NCBI RefSeq assembly: GCF_002154695.1
Contig: NZ_MTAV01000002.1
Coordinates: forward strand, 124,001 to 188,000
DNA length: 64,000 nucleotides
Source: Nostoc sp. T09
GTDB lineage: Bacteria; Cyanobacteriota; Cyanobacteriia; Cyanobacteriales; Nostocaceae
Direction: 5' to 3'
Below are positions 45,501 to 53,318 of the stretch, piece by piece (the first letter of the stretch is position 1; each line of letters opens with the position of its first letter). The notes beneath the pieces were generated by a model. The model had not been told where the DNA came from. It saw only the letters and a program-made list of their open reading frames with translations, and ran no database searches. Both the position numbers and the translations under genes were made by a program.

Positions 45501-45578
45501 TTCCAAGAGTTACAGCAATTAGCCAAAGGCTTTCAACTTAAAAAAATCCGCGAATTTCTTAAAAGTGCAGGCAATTAA
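39570..45578 (+). CDS. giant Ser/Thr kinase-AAA-GAF-hybrid histidine kinase (HstK-like), second copy
   Basis: A 2002-residue paralogue of the protein at 23280. Order: Ser/Thr kinase-like domain (about 1-265; HKDIKPQNI, with DFSIA in place of DFG), AAA_16 ATPase (GYSGIGKSS near 329, LFLDDLQWAD near 455), long TPR-like helical region, GAF (about 1345-1505), coiled coil, HisKA (His1560 in ANMSHELRTPLNG), HATPase, and a receiver absent from the first copy (acceptor Asp1846 in LMDLMMP; DD pair in IVADDKLEN), then a short helical C-terminal module (about 1930-2002). The next gene starts 2 nt after the stop, so the two form an operon and probably a phosphorelay. Start ATG at 39570 has no clear Shine-Dalgarno. 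Confidence 0.93.
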   Translation: MLILPGYIFVETLNEGIDSVVYRAIKQVDQTAVIIKALKAEYPTLKELTGLRLEYQVLNTLKGIAGVIQPLSLEKHQNGFALVLEDLSAISLKHFIDTHQLSLKNFLLIATQLASALANIHNQQVIHKDIKPQNIIINPENLTVKLIDFSIASHLSRENPTVSNPNLIEGTLAYMSPEQTGRMNRSLDYRTDFYSLGVTFYQMLTGLLPFDSNDPLEIIHSHIAKTPASPHKINSEISSVLSEIIMKLLAKTAEDRYQSALGLKADLQLCLQQLENNGQIDEFTIGQLDLSSQFIIPQKLYGREAEVNTLLNAFERISNGQTEMMLVSGYSGIGKSSLVNEIHKPIVRQRGYFISGKFDQFKRNIPYASLIQAFQELMRQLLTESAESLVVWKSKLLASLGQNGQIIIDVIPEVERIIGSQPAVLQLGASESQNRFNRVFQQFIHIFTKREHPLVLFLDDLQWADSASLKLIELIITDADSEYLLLIGAYRDNEVNATHPLVHTLEQIRLIKNTINNIVLTTLNSDCVNQLVADTLRSSNVAVKSLAELVFNKTQGNPFFLTQLLKYLYQENLINFNFLEGRWQWDIEQLKDINNTDNVVDLMVSQIQKLSSRTINILKIAACIGDKFTLEVLATVNQTSQSQTAADLWEALQEGLIFTLSDLYKIPLLFDREEIENRVDKVGKLIHTSQTITYRFLHDRVQQAAYSLIPDEQKKTTHLRIGQLLLQNTTPEERKENIFALVNQLNYGADLLISKTEKYELAELNLIAGKRAKAATAHDSAIKYLQVGLGLLAEESWQSQYDLTLALYSEAAETAFLSGDFEGMQRFVEIVQNCAKTLLDKVKVYEVQMQAYMGQNRLLEAVNTTLEVLKLLGVEFTQKPNASDIGQALGETAAILNGKRIENLVDLPQMTDPYKLAAIRLLSSIFAPAYIAAPELLPLTVCKQVHLSVQYGNASVSPFAYANYGFLLCAIVGDIDSGYQFGQLALNLVSKLNAQEIKAKTVFIVNLFIRHWKEHLKETLEPLVSGYSSGMETGDLEYAGYGLLQYSCLAYFSGKELTVLEREIARNKDAIHKIKQETALNYIEIYWQATLNLLGKSENPCLLKGEACDEQIRLPLHQQANDNAGVGYIYLNKFLLCYWFENYSEAIENIAIAEKYLDAVVGMPLVPLFHFYDSLVRLAVYPDTPESEQQKILDRVQANQEKMQKWAHHAPMNHLHKFYLVEAERHRVLGEKVEAIENYEKAIALAKENQYISEEALAHELAAKFYLSWGKQTIARTYMTNAYHAYSHWGAIAKVKDLESKYPQLITRRHEVACRETSQNIANINTENTLTKIATTGSNSQVLDLATVMKASQALSGEIVLSKLLAKLMKIVLENAGAQTGYLILEIDGSLLIEAKASVEQENVIVMQSQPVSTSSELPVSIINYVARTQENVLCSNTTCEGIFTTDPYIVHQKPKSVLCTPLLHQGKLSGILYLENNLTPEAFTPDRLEILKLLSSQAAIAIENARLYSDLAIANATLEAKVQERTQELQEKNVHLQKAEAAAQSANHAKSEFLANMSHELRTPLNGILGYTQILQRDKDITNSQKDGLKIIYQCGDHLLNLINEVLDLSKIEARKMELYPTEFHFPEFLEGIAEICRIRAQQKGIDLIYQPITKLPQGVKADEKRLRQVLINLLGNAVKFTEVGEVTLKVGYQNNKIRFQVEDTGVGMAPEQLEDIFLPFHQVGENNRKVEGTGLGLSISRRLVQMMGGEVQVQSTLGKGSVFFFDLELPEIEQSPESVKAITQNIIGYKGKKRTIIVADDKLENRSILVNMLAALGFEVVEAVDGQDCLNKAAELPIDCILMDLMMPTLSGLEATRRIRRSPELKNIIVLGTSASVFDFDQQKSKEIGCNDFIPKPIRISELFTKLQIYLDLEWIYEESTAVAHTQSNSGEQNLIFPPSEEIAALLKLAWQGDLKEIIEQASRLQQSNVQYLPFFQELQQLAKGFQLKKIREFLKSAGN

Positions 45579-45580
45579 TC

Positions 45581-47125
45581 ATGAGTCAGAAAAATACTGT
45601 AAACAATACTATTTTAATTGTTGATGATACTCCTACTAATTTAGGCGTACTATTTGAGTTTCTAGCTGATTCTGGTTTTCAAGTTCTAGTTGCCGAAGAT
45701 GGTGAAGACGCAATTGAGCAAATGGAATATGCTTTGCCAGATCTAATATTATTAGATGTAATTATGCCAGGCATGGATGGTTTTGAAACCTGTCGTCATT
45801 TAAAAGCCAAAGCAATTACACAAGATATTCCCATAATTTTTATGACTGCTCTATCAGAAACAGTAGATAAAGTCAAAGGCTTGAGTCTTGGGGCTGTAGA
45901 CTATATCACTAAGCCGTTGCAGCATGAAGAAGTTTTAGCTCGCGTAAAAATTCATTTGAGCCTGCGAAATTTAACTAAAAAATTACAAGAGCATTCTCAA
46001 CGTTTAGAACTGGAGATTCAAGAACGCTTCAAAGTAGAGCAAGAGCTTGTACTGTTAACTACTGAATTAGAACAACGAGTAGAAGCAAGAACGACTGAAC
46101 TTCAACAAGCAAATCAGCAACTACAACAAGAAGTTCGTGAGCGTATTCTCACAGAGCAAGCCTTACAACAGTCAGAAACTCGTTATCGAGTACAAGCCAA
46201 TCAGCTAGAAACTGCTTTTCGCCAACTGCAAGAAACTCAAAGCCAATTAGTACAAAGTGAGAAAATGTCCAGTTTGGGACAATTGGTAGCAGGGGTTGCT
46301 CATGAAATTAATAATCCCGTTAACTTCGTCTATGGAAACTTAACTCATGCGAGCCAATACACTCAAGATTTACTTCATTTGTTGCATTTGTACGCCAAAT
46401 ACAACGCTGAGCCGCCGTTAGAAATTAGAGAACAGCTAGAGGTAATCGATCTAGAATTTTTAATTACAGACTTGCCGAAACTGCTAACTTCAATGAAGAT
46501 TGGCGCTGAACGCATTCGTGAGATTATTCAGTCATTAAAGAACTTTTCTCGAATCGATGAAGCAGAAATGAAGCCAGTAAATATTCATGATGGGTTAGAT
46601 AGTACACTGTTGATTTTACATAATCGCCTCAAAGCTAATACAAATCACTCAGGTATTAAAGTTATCAAAGAGTATGGTAATTTGCCCTCGGTAGAATGTT
46701 ATGCCGGACAACTCAACCAAGTATTTATGAATCTAATTGCTAATGCGATCGATTCTTTAGAAGAGTATGAAAAACAGCAAATTTCACCAGACGTTCAGGC
46801 TAAACCAAGCCAGATTATTATTCGTACTAGAGTGGTTGACAATAATTTTGTTTCTATTCAAATTGCAGATAATGGCGTTGGAATGTCTGAATATATCTGG
46901 CAACACCTTTTCAATCCCTTTTTTACTACAAAACCTGTTGGTAAGGGAACAGGTTTAGGATTGAGTATTAGTTACCAAATTATCTCTAAACATGGGGGAT
47001 GGTTGCAGTGTACTTCCGCACCTGACGAAGGAGCAGAATTTATTATTACCATTCCTGTGCGACAGCATTCTTCAGAATTTGCCTGTTTACTACCAACTGC
47101 TTTGGATAGCACTCATGCTAATTAA
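45581..47125 (+). CDS. receiver-histidine kinase, partner of the upstream giant kinase
   Basis: A 514-residue protein. An N-terminal receiver (about 10-128) has LIVDDTPTN, the acceptor Asp59 in LLLDVIMPGMDG, the Thr in FMTALSE and the Lys in YITKPLQ. A coiled coil (about 135-230) leads into HisKA with His241 in AGVAHEINNPVNF, and a HATPase domain (about 360-495; ADNGVGMS, GKGTGLGLS). The H-box is the same type as in the 23280 protein. The receiver could take phosphate from the kinase encoded just upstream and alter this kinase's own activity. No DNA-binding domain is present, so the output lies elsewhere. Confidence 0.93.
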   Translation: MSQKNTVNNTILIVDDTPTNLGVLFEFLADSGFQVLVAEDGEDAIEQMEYALPDLILLDVIMPGMDGFETCRHLKAKAITQDIPIIFMTALSETVDKVKGLSLGAVDYITKPLQHEEVLARVKIHLSLRNLTKKLQEHSQRLELEIQERFKVEQELVLLTTELEQRVEARTTELQQANQQLQQEVRERILTEQALQQSETRYRVQANQLETAFRQLQETQSQLVQSEKMSSLGQLVAGVAHEINNPVNFVYGNLTHASQYTQDLLHLLHLYAKYNAEPPLEIREQLEVIDLEFLITDLPKLLTSMKIGAERIREIIQSLKNFSRIDEAEMKPVNIHDGLDSTLLILHNRLKANTNHSGIKVIKEYGNLPSVECYAGQLNQVFMNLIANAIDSLEEYEKQQISPDVQAKPSQIIIRTRVVDNNFVSIQIADNGVGMSEYIWQHLFNPFFTTKPVGKGTGLGLSISYQIISKHGGWLQCTSAPDEGAEFIITIPVRQHSSEFACLLPTALDSTHAN

Positions 47126-47508
47126 CAGTTTGGCATGAAAAATCATGGTCTGGCGATCGCAATAATTTTTAACAGTTTTTAGTATAAAAAGCTACAAAAT
47201 ATTTAAATCGCGATAACTTAAATGTGACAGTTATCTAGTTGGCATATGGGTACTTTTGGAACAGCCGAAAGAGTCAGACATCAATCTCTTACTCTTTCAC
47301 CTTGGAGCCTTTTCCCTGATGCTGCAATTCTTGTAGCCGATGTAGTTAAGAACAGCAATGTTTTTGTGTGCGATCGCCATCACTAAACCATAGGATTGAA
47401 ATCACAGTAAATCTTATTGGTTATCACTTAGCTTTTGGGAAAAATAAATAATACTTTAAATGCGAATTCGCCTCGGTTATTACTTGGCGATTATGGAGAG
47501 TAACTATT
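47126..47508. other. intergenic region
   Basis: About 380 nt without an open frame or repeat array. Two HIP1-like sites occur (near 47154 and 47370). No terminator hairpin was identified after the kinase gene. Confidence 0.4.
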
Positions 47509-47658
47509 ATGATCGAAAAATTCTTATTGGCTGTTGGGCTAACGTTTAGTCTTAGTTTATTTACAGGAATGGCCAGGTCTGCTCCTAGTCAGACAACTGG
47601 TAGCATCAACTTAAATCATCATCAAGCCTTCACTGTTACTCAACTTAACTGGTATTAA
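47509..47658 (+). CDS. small exported peptide, 49 residues
   Basis: MIEKFLLAVGLTFSLSLFTG begins an evident signal sequence, followed by MARSAPSQTT, with a plausible cleavage after RSA. The remaining roughly 25 residues (SINLNHHQAFTVTQLNWY) are polar with a His pair. GGAGAG lies about 9 nt before the ATG. It sits 108 nt upstream of an exported pentapeptide-repeat gene on the same strand. No family recognised. The good ribosome-binding site and signal peptide argue for a real gene despite its size. Confidence 0.6.
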   Translation: MIEKFLLAVGLTFSLSLFTGMARSAPSQTTGSINLNHHQAFTVTQLNWY

Positions 47659-47766
47659 TTAATACTAAATGTGGCGAATGGCCGATATTATTCATATCAT
47701 AGGCTGAAGTATAAATATATCTCAGCAAAAGCTAAATACTGAGTTACCAATATTACGATAGATAAT

Positions 47767-48537
47767 ATGAAAAGCCAAATTCTAGCCACAACCGTATTTT
47801 TAACCACAATCAGCTTGACTACGAGCGCCCAAGCAGCGAATTCTGAATATATTAGACAGTTATTGGCAACAAAACAATGTCAAAACTGTGACCTGATTGG
47901 TGCAGGTTTAGTATTGGCTGATTTATCTGGAGCCAATTTAAGCGGAGCTAATCTCGCAGGTGCTAATCTTAGCCGTGCTAACTTAAGCGGTGCTGATTTG
48001 AGGGGTGCAAACTTGAGCGGTGCTAGTTTATTTGGCGTGAACCTAAGTGGTGCTAAACTCTCTGGGGCAAATCTGGCAAATGCAGATTTAAGAAATTCCT
48101 ACCTAGTTAATGCAGAATTAAATGGAGTAAACCTTAACAGTACTTATCTTCAAGGTGCAGTAGGTATACCATCGCAAATTGCCACAGCAGAAGAGTTTTA
48201 TGCTTGGGGTGTAGCAGAAGCGCAAAAAGGCAATACACCGCAAGCAATTGAGTATTTCAATCAAGCGATCGCTACAAAAACCGACTATGCAGGAGCTTAC
48301 TTAGCTCGTGGTGTTGCTCGTTACCAAGTATTGGATCGACAAGGTGCATTCCAAGATGCTCAGATTGCCACAAAAATTTTTACAGAGCAAAAAAATGCTC
48401 CTGGTATCCAAACAGCACAAGCTTTTATTAAAGAATTACAAACACCTCCAGATGGTAAAGTGAATGTTGGCAAACCCAGCTTTTTTGACTTTTTGGGTAG
48501 TCTTGGTTCCGTCTTGTTTCAGTTCCTACCCTTTTAG
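47767..48537 (+). CDS. exported pentapeptide-repeat protein with TPR-like C-terminus
   Basis: A 256-residue protein. The signal peptide covers residues 1-23 (ending AQAANSE). A short module with CQNCDL follows, then about 17 A(N/D)LSG-type pentapeptides at residues 45-130, which should form a right-handed quadrilateral beta-helix. A TPR-like pair (about 140-205: FYAWGVAEAQKGNTPQAIEY, then YLARGVARYQV) and a hydrophobic end (FFDFLGSLGSVLFQFLPF) complete it. The location is probably periplasmic or outer membrane. Binding partner unknown. It is 108 nt downstream of the small exported peptide gene. Confidence 0.85.
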   Translation: MKSQILATTVFLTTISLTTSAQAANSEYIRQLLATKQCQNCDLIGAGLVLADLSGANLSGANLAGANLSRANLSGADLRGANLSGASLFGVNLSGAKLSGANLANADLRNSYLVNAELNGVNLNSTYLQGAVGIPSQIATAEEFYAWGVAEAQKGNTPQAIEYFNQAIATKTDYAGAYLARGVARYQVLDRQGAFQDAQIATKIFTEQKNAPGIQTAQAFIKELQTPPDGKVNVGKPSFFDFLGSLGSVLFQFLPF

Positions 48538-48618
48538 GAGAGCAAGTGAAGGAACAGACGCACAGACAAGGTGAAGCGGGTAAATAACAGATGATAATTG
48601 ACAAATGGCAAAGGACTA

Positions 48619-49239
48619 TTGACTTTATCCATTGAATTGTGGACAGCAAATCAAGATTTAGCCCAAGCTTGTCTAAAGCATCCTTTTGTTCAAGGTATTG
48701 CTAAAGGTACTCTTGCGCCAGAAAAGTTTGCCTACTATGTAGGACAAGATGCTTTTTTCTTAGAAGCTTTTGCTCGTGCTTACAGTATCGCCGCAGCTAA
48801 AGCACCAGACTGGCTGGGATTCACGACATTTCACTCCTTAGCGGATGGAGTTTTGCAGGAACTGCGGCTACATGAAGGCTACGCTGCTGAGTGGGGAGTC
48901 AATTTGCATTCTGTAGAGCCGGGAGCAGCTACCCGTCGCTATACTGACTTTTTATTAGCTACCGCTTGGGGTGGGGATGTGGGTTTAACGGCTGCGGCTA
49001 TGTCCCCATGTATGCGCCTGTATGCTTTTTTAGGAGAACAGTTAGCTGTTGATGGCATTCTTGATCATCTATATGCAAACTGGATTCGTACTTACAGCAG
49101 TGCAGATTTTCAGCCGTTGGCACAACAATTAGACAGTTTAGTTGACAATTACGCTAGTGCTACACCGTTAGTACACTCTACTTATCGTTATGCCATGTTT
49201 TGTGAACGTGACTTTTTCCAAGCTGCATGGACATTGTAA
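48619..49239 (+). CDS. tenA: TenA/thiaminase II family protein
   Basis: A TenA-family protein of 206 residues from the TTG at 48619 (or 213 from a TTG at 48598 inside heptamer repeat DNA). The later start is preferred because homology begins at LWTANQDLAQACLKHPFVQG. Conserved parts are YYVGQDAFFLEAFARAYSIA, LHEGYAAEWG and the catalytic cysteine in AAMSPCMRLYAFLG, which places it in the TenA_C class. TenA_C enzymes hydrolyse thiamine breakdown products such as aminopyrimidines for salvage. No other thiamine genes are nearby, and no TPP riboswitch was seen. Confidence 0.88.
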   Translation: MTLSIELWTANQDLAQACLKHPFVQGIAKGTLAPEKFAYYVGQDAFFLEAFARAYSIAAAKAPDWLGFTTFHSLADGVLQELRLHEGYAAEWGVNLHSVEPGAATRRYTDFLLATAWGGDVGLTAAAMSPCMRLYAFLGEQLAVDGILDHLYANWIRTYSSADFQPLAQQLDSLVDNYASATPLVHSTYRYAMFCERDFFQAAWTL

Positions 49240-49332
49240 TAGTTTTGATTGAGCTATGAGCAGGATCGCCATTTATAAGTCAACTATACTCATAATATAC
49301 TCATAATATACTCATAAATTTAACCAACTCTT

Positions 49333-49848
49333 ATGAGCCAAGCAGGAGAAACAAAACGGCAAAACTTCAATGTTTTACCTGAACAAGAAGCACAGATTGA
49401 GTGGCTTCGAGTAGCAATGGGTGCAGCAACTACTAAAGAAACGATTCTGCGATCAATTTCTGTGATGGCTGTTCTCCACAATTATCTGCAACAAGGCTAT
49501 CAAATCCGACTTGTGACATTAGGCGAACAAATTCATCTAGTAATTCCAGAATTAGAGCCAACGCCACAGTCTATTTGGCAATATCTGGTATCACGTCCCC
49601 ATCCTTGGCGCAAACAATTATATGTAAAAGGGCGACGACTGTTGGCTTCCACTGTTTGGCAAGATATGCAGTTGAATACTCTTTCTCCTGAAGAAGCAGC
49701 CGAAAATTTTGCTCTACCTATCGCTGCTGTTAATGAAATCATTCGCTACTGTGAAGCTAACCACGAACTCATCAAGATGGAAGCTGAGGAAGAACGTTAT
49801 CGTCTAGAACAGCAAGGAGTGAGAGTTGAGTCTCAGGCTGCTAGTTGA
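49333..49848 (+). CDS. DUF433-type antitoxin-like protein
   Basis: A 171-residue protein. The N-terminal half (RQNFNVLPEQEAQIEWLRVA, then TTKETILRSISVMAVLHNYL) looks like a ribbon/helix regulatory region. The C-terminal half (WRKQLYVKGRRLLASTVWQD, then LSPEEAAENFALPIAAVNEI) is the DUF433 helix-turn-helix fold. DUF433 genes are commonly paired with DUF5615 PIN-like genes as toxin-antitoxin modules, and here that partner overlaps the 3' end by 23 nt. Confidence 0.8.
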   Translation: MSQAGETKRQNFNVLPEQEAQIEWLRVAMGAATTKETILRSISVMAVLHNYLQQGYQIRLVTLGEQIHLVIPELEPTPQSIWQYLVSRPHPWRKQLYVKGRRLLASTVWQDMQLNTLSPEEAAENFALPIAAVNEIIRYCEANHELIKMEAEEERYRLEQQGVRVESQAAS

Positions 49849-50185
49849 CGAGGATACACAAGCACGTCGTCTTGTTGAGATGTTACGAGCAGATAAGCAC
49901 GATCTATTAACAATCGGCGAGGCTGGGATAACTGGTATCCCAGATAGCTTAGTAATGGAAATGGCTCGAACTCAACAGCGTGTCTTGTTAACTCGCAACT
50001 GCAACGACTTTTTAGAATTACATCAAGCAAACTCAGATCATTCAGGAATTCTAGCGATATACCAGGACGCTGAACCTACAAAAAGTATGAGTTACGCTGC
50101 GATAGTTAAGGCTATAGCAAATTTAGAAAATACAAATTTATCTTTGGTAGGGCAGTTTATAGTTTTGAATCAGTACAACTGGTAG
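49826..50185 (+). CDS. DUF5615 PIN-like toxin candidate
   Basis: A 119-residue protein starting at TTG with AAGGAG about 7 nt upstream. LRLLVDEDTQARRLVEMLRA at the N-terminus carries the paired acidic residues of the PIN-like DUF5615 fold; VLLTRNCNDFLELH and SGILAIYQD are also typical. It overlaps the DUF433 gene, consistent with translational coupling in a type II-like module. Nuclease activity has been little tested in this family. Confidence 0.82.
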   Translation: MSLRLLVDEDTQARRLVEMLRADKHDLLTIGEAGITGIPDSLVMEMARTQQRVLLTRNCNDFLELHQANSDHSGILAIYQDAEPTKSMSYAAIVKAIANLENTNLSLVGQFIVLNQYNW

Positions 50186-50326
50186 GTTGTAGTGTTGGTG
50201 ATGACTATAGTTGGGTTGTCCTTTAGCACATGAGTGCGTGCGCTAATGGGCTGTTTCTCAAGTTCAATAATTTTAATTTTTAGCGGTTATAATTACAGAT
50301 GCTTGTTGCTAAATTTTATACGAATA

Positions 50327-50613
50327 ATGAGTAAAGTTAATGCTGAATATCAAGCCAGTCTTGATGAGATGATTAGGGAAGGAAAGCTAAAAGCAGAATA
50401 TAAAGATATACTATTAGAAATCGCTGACTTTGGAAGCAAGGCTTGTAATTTAGGGCTAATTTGCGGTCTTGGATGGGGGAAAATGCTAATCAAGTCGTTC
50501 TCAATGAATATGAAATACTCGATAAAAAAGGTAATTTTTGGTATTTAACCTTGTCAGAAACCCGTGATTATCTTCAGAAATTAATTGCAGATTCAGAAAG
50601 CAGCAATTTGTAA
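50327..50613 (+). pseudogene. small hypothetical gene, probably frameshifted
   Basis: The first frame from ATG 50327 reads MSKVNAEYQASLDEMIREGK, then LKAEYKDILLEIADFGSKAC, and becomes low-quality after about residue 45. A second frame from about 50473 reads MGENANQVVLNEYEILDKKG, then NFWYLTLSETRDYLQKLI to the stop at 50613. Joined, they would give one charged, helical protein of about 90 residues. It may equally be two unrelated short frames. No family recognised. Confidence 0.4.
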
Positions 50614-50640
50614 AAAAATTCAAATTTTTATATTAAAGAA

Positions 50641-50657
50641 GGTGGGCATCGCCCACC
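50641..50657 (-). terminator. terminator-like hairpin for the suf operon
   Basis: Perfect 7-bp stem GGTGGGC / GCCCACC with a 3-nt loop, 5 nt beyond the sufS stop. On the minus strand TTCTTTAATA follows. It may act on both strands. Confidence 0.6.
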
Positions 50658-50662
50658 CAAAA

Positions 50663-51925
50663 TTAAGCAAATATTCCTGCAAAAAAATCAAGAGTGTCCT
50701 TCAAGGCTTTGATAAAAATATCAATTTCCTCACGGGTGTTGTAGAAATATAAACTTGCCCGTGCGGTTCCTGCAACATCCAAGTAACGGTGTAATGGTTG
50801 AGTGCAGTGATGTCCAGAACGAATGGCAACACCTTCTTGATCTAATAATGTAGATAAATCGTTGGCGTGAACATCTGGTGTTGTGAATGACGCTAAAGCG
50901 GCTCTACCTTCTCCTTTAGCATCTGGCTTGGGCCCGTAAATTTGAATTTGGGGAATTTGCTCTAATTGTTGAAACAAATAAGCTGTTAATTCGGCTTCGT
51001 AGGCGTGGATTTTATCCATACCAATACTGGTAAGATAATCTACTGCTGCACCAAGAGCGATCGCTTCGCCAATTGCAGGTGTACCCGCTTCAAATTTATG
51101 GGGTAATTCTGCATAGGTAGAATGGTCTAAATATACCTCCGCAATCATCTCACCACCACCGAAAAATGGTGGCATTGATTCTAGCAGTTCTAACTTGCCA
51201 TACAAAAAGCCTATCCCAGTCGGGGCACACATTTTATGACCGGAGGCTACTAACCAATCACAGTCTATTTGTTGCACATCGATGGGCATATGGGGGACAC
51301 TTTGACAAGCATCCATTAAGAATTTCGCACCGTATCTGTGAGCGATCGCAGCTATTTCTTGCACTGGGTTAATACAACCCAAAGTGTTGGAAACATGAAC
51401 TACTGACACCAATTTCGTTTTATCGGAAATCAGTGTTTTAAACTGTGACAAATCAAATGTTTGTTCTGGTGTCAGTTCTACAAATTTGAGTACTGCACCC
51501 GTTTTTTGCGCCACAAATTGCCAGGGAACTATATTACTGTGGTGTTCCATCACCGACAAAATAATTTCATCTCCTGGCTGCAAATTATTCATTCCCCAGC
51601 TGTAAGCTACCAAGTTAATCGCTTCACTCGCATTGCGGGTGTAGACAATTTCCTGACGCGATGCAGCATTGATGAATTTTGCAACTTTATCTCTAGCACC
51701 TTCATAAGCATCAGTAGCTTGAGCACTGAGAATATGGGCCCCCCGATGCACGTTGGCATTATACCCCTCGTAGTAATCTCGCAAGGTGTTGAGCACTAGC
51801 AGAGGTTTTTGGGACGTAGCAGCATTATCCAGGTAAACTAAGGGTTTACCGTTGACTTCCTGACGCAAAATCGGAAAGTCAGCACGAACTTGATCGGCAA
51901 GGGTTTTGGTAGAAGTAAAAGTCAT
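50663..51925 (-). CDS. sufS: cysteine desulfurase SufS
   Basis: A 420-residue PLP enzyme that takes sulfur from cysteine for Fe-S cluster assembly. The start is taken at [12 protein letters not shown] rather than five codons upstream, where the sequence is repeat-derived. Landmarks: [38 protein letters not shown], the PLP-lysine in [18 protein letters not shown], and the catalytic cysteine in [11 protein letters not shown], in the group II (SufS) spacing. Last gene of sufB-C-D-S on the minus strand, 28 nt after sufD, with a terminator-like hairpin after it. No sufE is in the window. Confidence 0.95.
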   Translation of the reverse strand: MTFTSTKTLADQVRADFPILRQEVNGKPLVYLDNAATSQKPLLVLNTLRDYYEGYNANVHRGAHILSAQATDAYEGARDKVAKFINAASRQEIVYTRNASEAINLVAYSWGMNNLQPGDEIILSVMEHHSNIVPWQFVAQKTGAVLKFVELTPEQTFDLSQFKTLISDKTKLVSVVHVSNTLGCINPVQEIAAIAHRYGAKFLMDACQSVPHMPIDVQQIDCDWLVASGHKMCAPTGIGFLYGKLELLESMPPFFGGGEMIAEVYLDHSTYAELPHKFEAGTPAIGEAIALGAAVDYLTSIGMDKIHAYEAELTAYLFQQLEQIPQIQIYGPKPDAKGEGRAALASFTTPDVHANDLSTLLDQEGVAIRSGHHCTQPLHRYLDVAGTARASLYFYNTREEIDIFIKALKDTLDFFAGIFA

Positions 51926-51953
51926 TGGTAATTTCATCATTAATCATGAGTCA

Positions 51954-53318
51954 TTAGTCATTAGATGTCTTCAGACTATTGACTGTGTTTAAAAGGATGT
52001 CTCGCAAGGAAGCAACTGGTATTTGATTGATGATTTCAGCAGCAAAAGCGTTAATTAACAAATTCCGAGCAGCATTTTCATCAATTCCCCGACTTTGTAG
52101 ATAAAATATTTCATCATCCTCCAATTGGCTAACAGTAGCACCGTGAGCGCATTTCACGTTATCTGCTGTAATTTCCAGTTGGGGTTTAGTATCAACTCTC
52201 GCTTTAGATGAAAGCAGCAAATTCCGATTCAATTGGGCTGCATTTGTTAGCTGTGCTGGTTTGGGAACAAACACTTTGCCATTGAATACTGCATGGGCGC
52301 GATCGCCTACGATACACTTATGCAATTGTTCACTTTTACCATAGGGATAATTCAGCGCGATCGCACTGTGAGTATCCGCCAACTGATTGCCATAAATAAT
52401 TGTCAAACCATTGAGTATTGTTTCGGTTTGCTCACCAGTTTGCAAAACCTCTAAATTATGCCGTGACAGCTTTCCCCCAAAGGTAATTGCATTACAGGTA
52501 TAGCGACTATCACGAGCCTGAGCGATCGCAGTTTTTCCAATATGGAAAGCCTCCGCACCTTCCCGCTCAACCCTAGTGTGACTCACTTGGGCATTCTCAG
52601 CCAACCAAATTTCCGTAACCGCATTGGTAAGGTAAACCTTTCCCTCTGCGTCTTTGTGGTTCGTATATTCTTCAATAAAAGTTACTTGCGAGCCACTTTC
52701 CGCCACTACCAAACAACGTGGTTGCGAAATCGTCGGCTTTTCACCACCGACGGCAATAAATAATAAGTGAATGGGCGTTTCAATGACTACATTCTTTCTC
52801 ACCAATACCACTGCGACCTCAGTTAACCCAGCAGTATTGAGTGCAGTAAATACTTCTTGCGCTCCTTCAGCTTGGGCTAAATACTGGCTGATACTTTCTT
52901 GTTCAGCTTGGGGTAATGCTGTCAAATTACTAACAATAACACCAAGAGGTAAATCTGTAATTGCAGATAAGTCTGGTGCATACACTCCGTTAACAAACAC
53001 CAACCGACTGTTAGCGGCTTCTGGTAGAGTTAGTGACGAAATTTCTGATGGTATAAATTGCGTTGCTGGCTGAAATTGCACCTTGCGCAACGCTGACAAA
53101 TCAGTAAATCGCCATTCTTCCTCACGGGTGGTAGGGATAGTCGAGTGACGTACCCATTTAACAGCATGTTGGCGTAATTCCTGCAACCAACCTTCTGCTT
53201 TTTGTGCTGTTACGTGATTTAACAAATCAGTTAGATATTCATCTCTATCTAAGACAGCAGATGTCAAACTCATAGCATCTGAGTTAGCAATTGGGCTGGG
53301 GGATACTTGAATAGTCAT
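51954..53318 (-). CDS. sufD: Fe-S assembly scaffold subunit SufD
   Basis: A 454-residue protein of the SufBD beta-helix family, partner of SufB and SufC in the cluster-assembly complex. The C-terminal core is typical: RYTCNAITFGGKLSRHNLEV, LNGLTIIYGNQLADTHSAI, FNGKVFVPKPAQLTNAAQLN and TADNVKCAHGATVSQLEDDE, with the conserved Cys/His. The start ATG overlaps the sufC stop by one base. The last two codons and the stop (Asn-Asp-TAA) lie in an ATGACTA heptamer repeat, so the exact C-terminus may be repeat-derived. Confidence 0.94.
   Translation of the reverse strand: MTIQVSPSPIANSDAMSLTSAVLDRDEYLTDLLNHVTAQKAEGWLQELRQHAVKWVRHSTIPTTREEEWRFTDLSALRKVQFQPATQFIPSEISSLTLPEAANSRLVFVNGVYAPDLSAITDLPLGVIVSNLTALPQAEQESISQYLAQAEGAQEVFTALNTAGLTEVAVVLVRKNVVIETPIHLLFIAVGGEKPTISQPRCLVVAESGSQVTFIEEYTNHKDAEGKVYLTNAVTEIWLAENAQVSHTRVEREGAEAFHIGKTAIAQARDSRYTCNAITFGGKLSRHNLEVLQTGEQTETILNGLTIIYGNQLADTHSAIALNYPYGKSEQLHKCIVGDRAHAVFNGKVFVPKPAQLTNAAQLNRNLLLSSKARVDTKPQLEITADNVKCAHGATVSQLEDDEIFYLQSRGIDENAARNLLINAFAAEIINQIPVASLRDILLNTVNSLKTSND

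Noticed and set aside
48540-48660. Possible TPP riboswitch before tenA
   Set aside because: The spacer contains only heptamer-type repeats; no conserved thi-box pattern was found.
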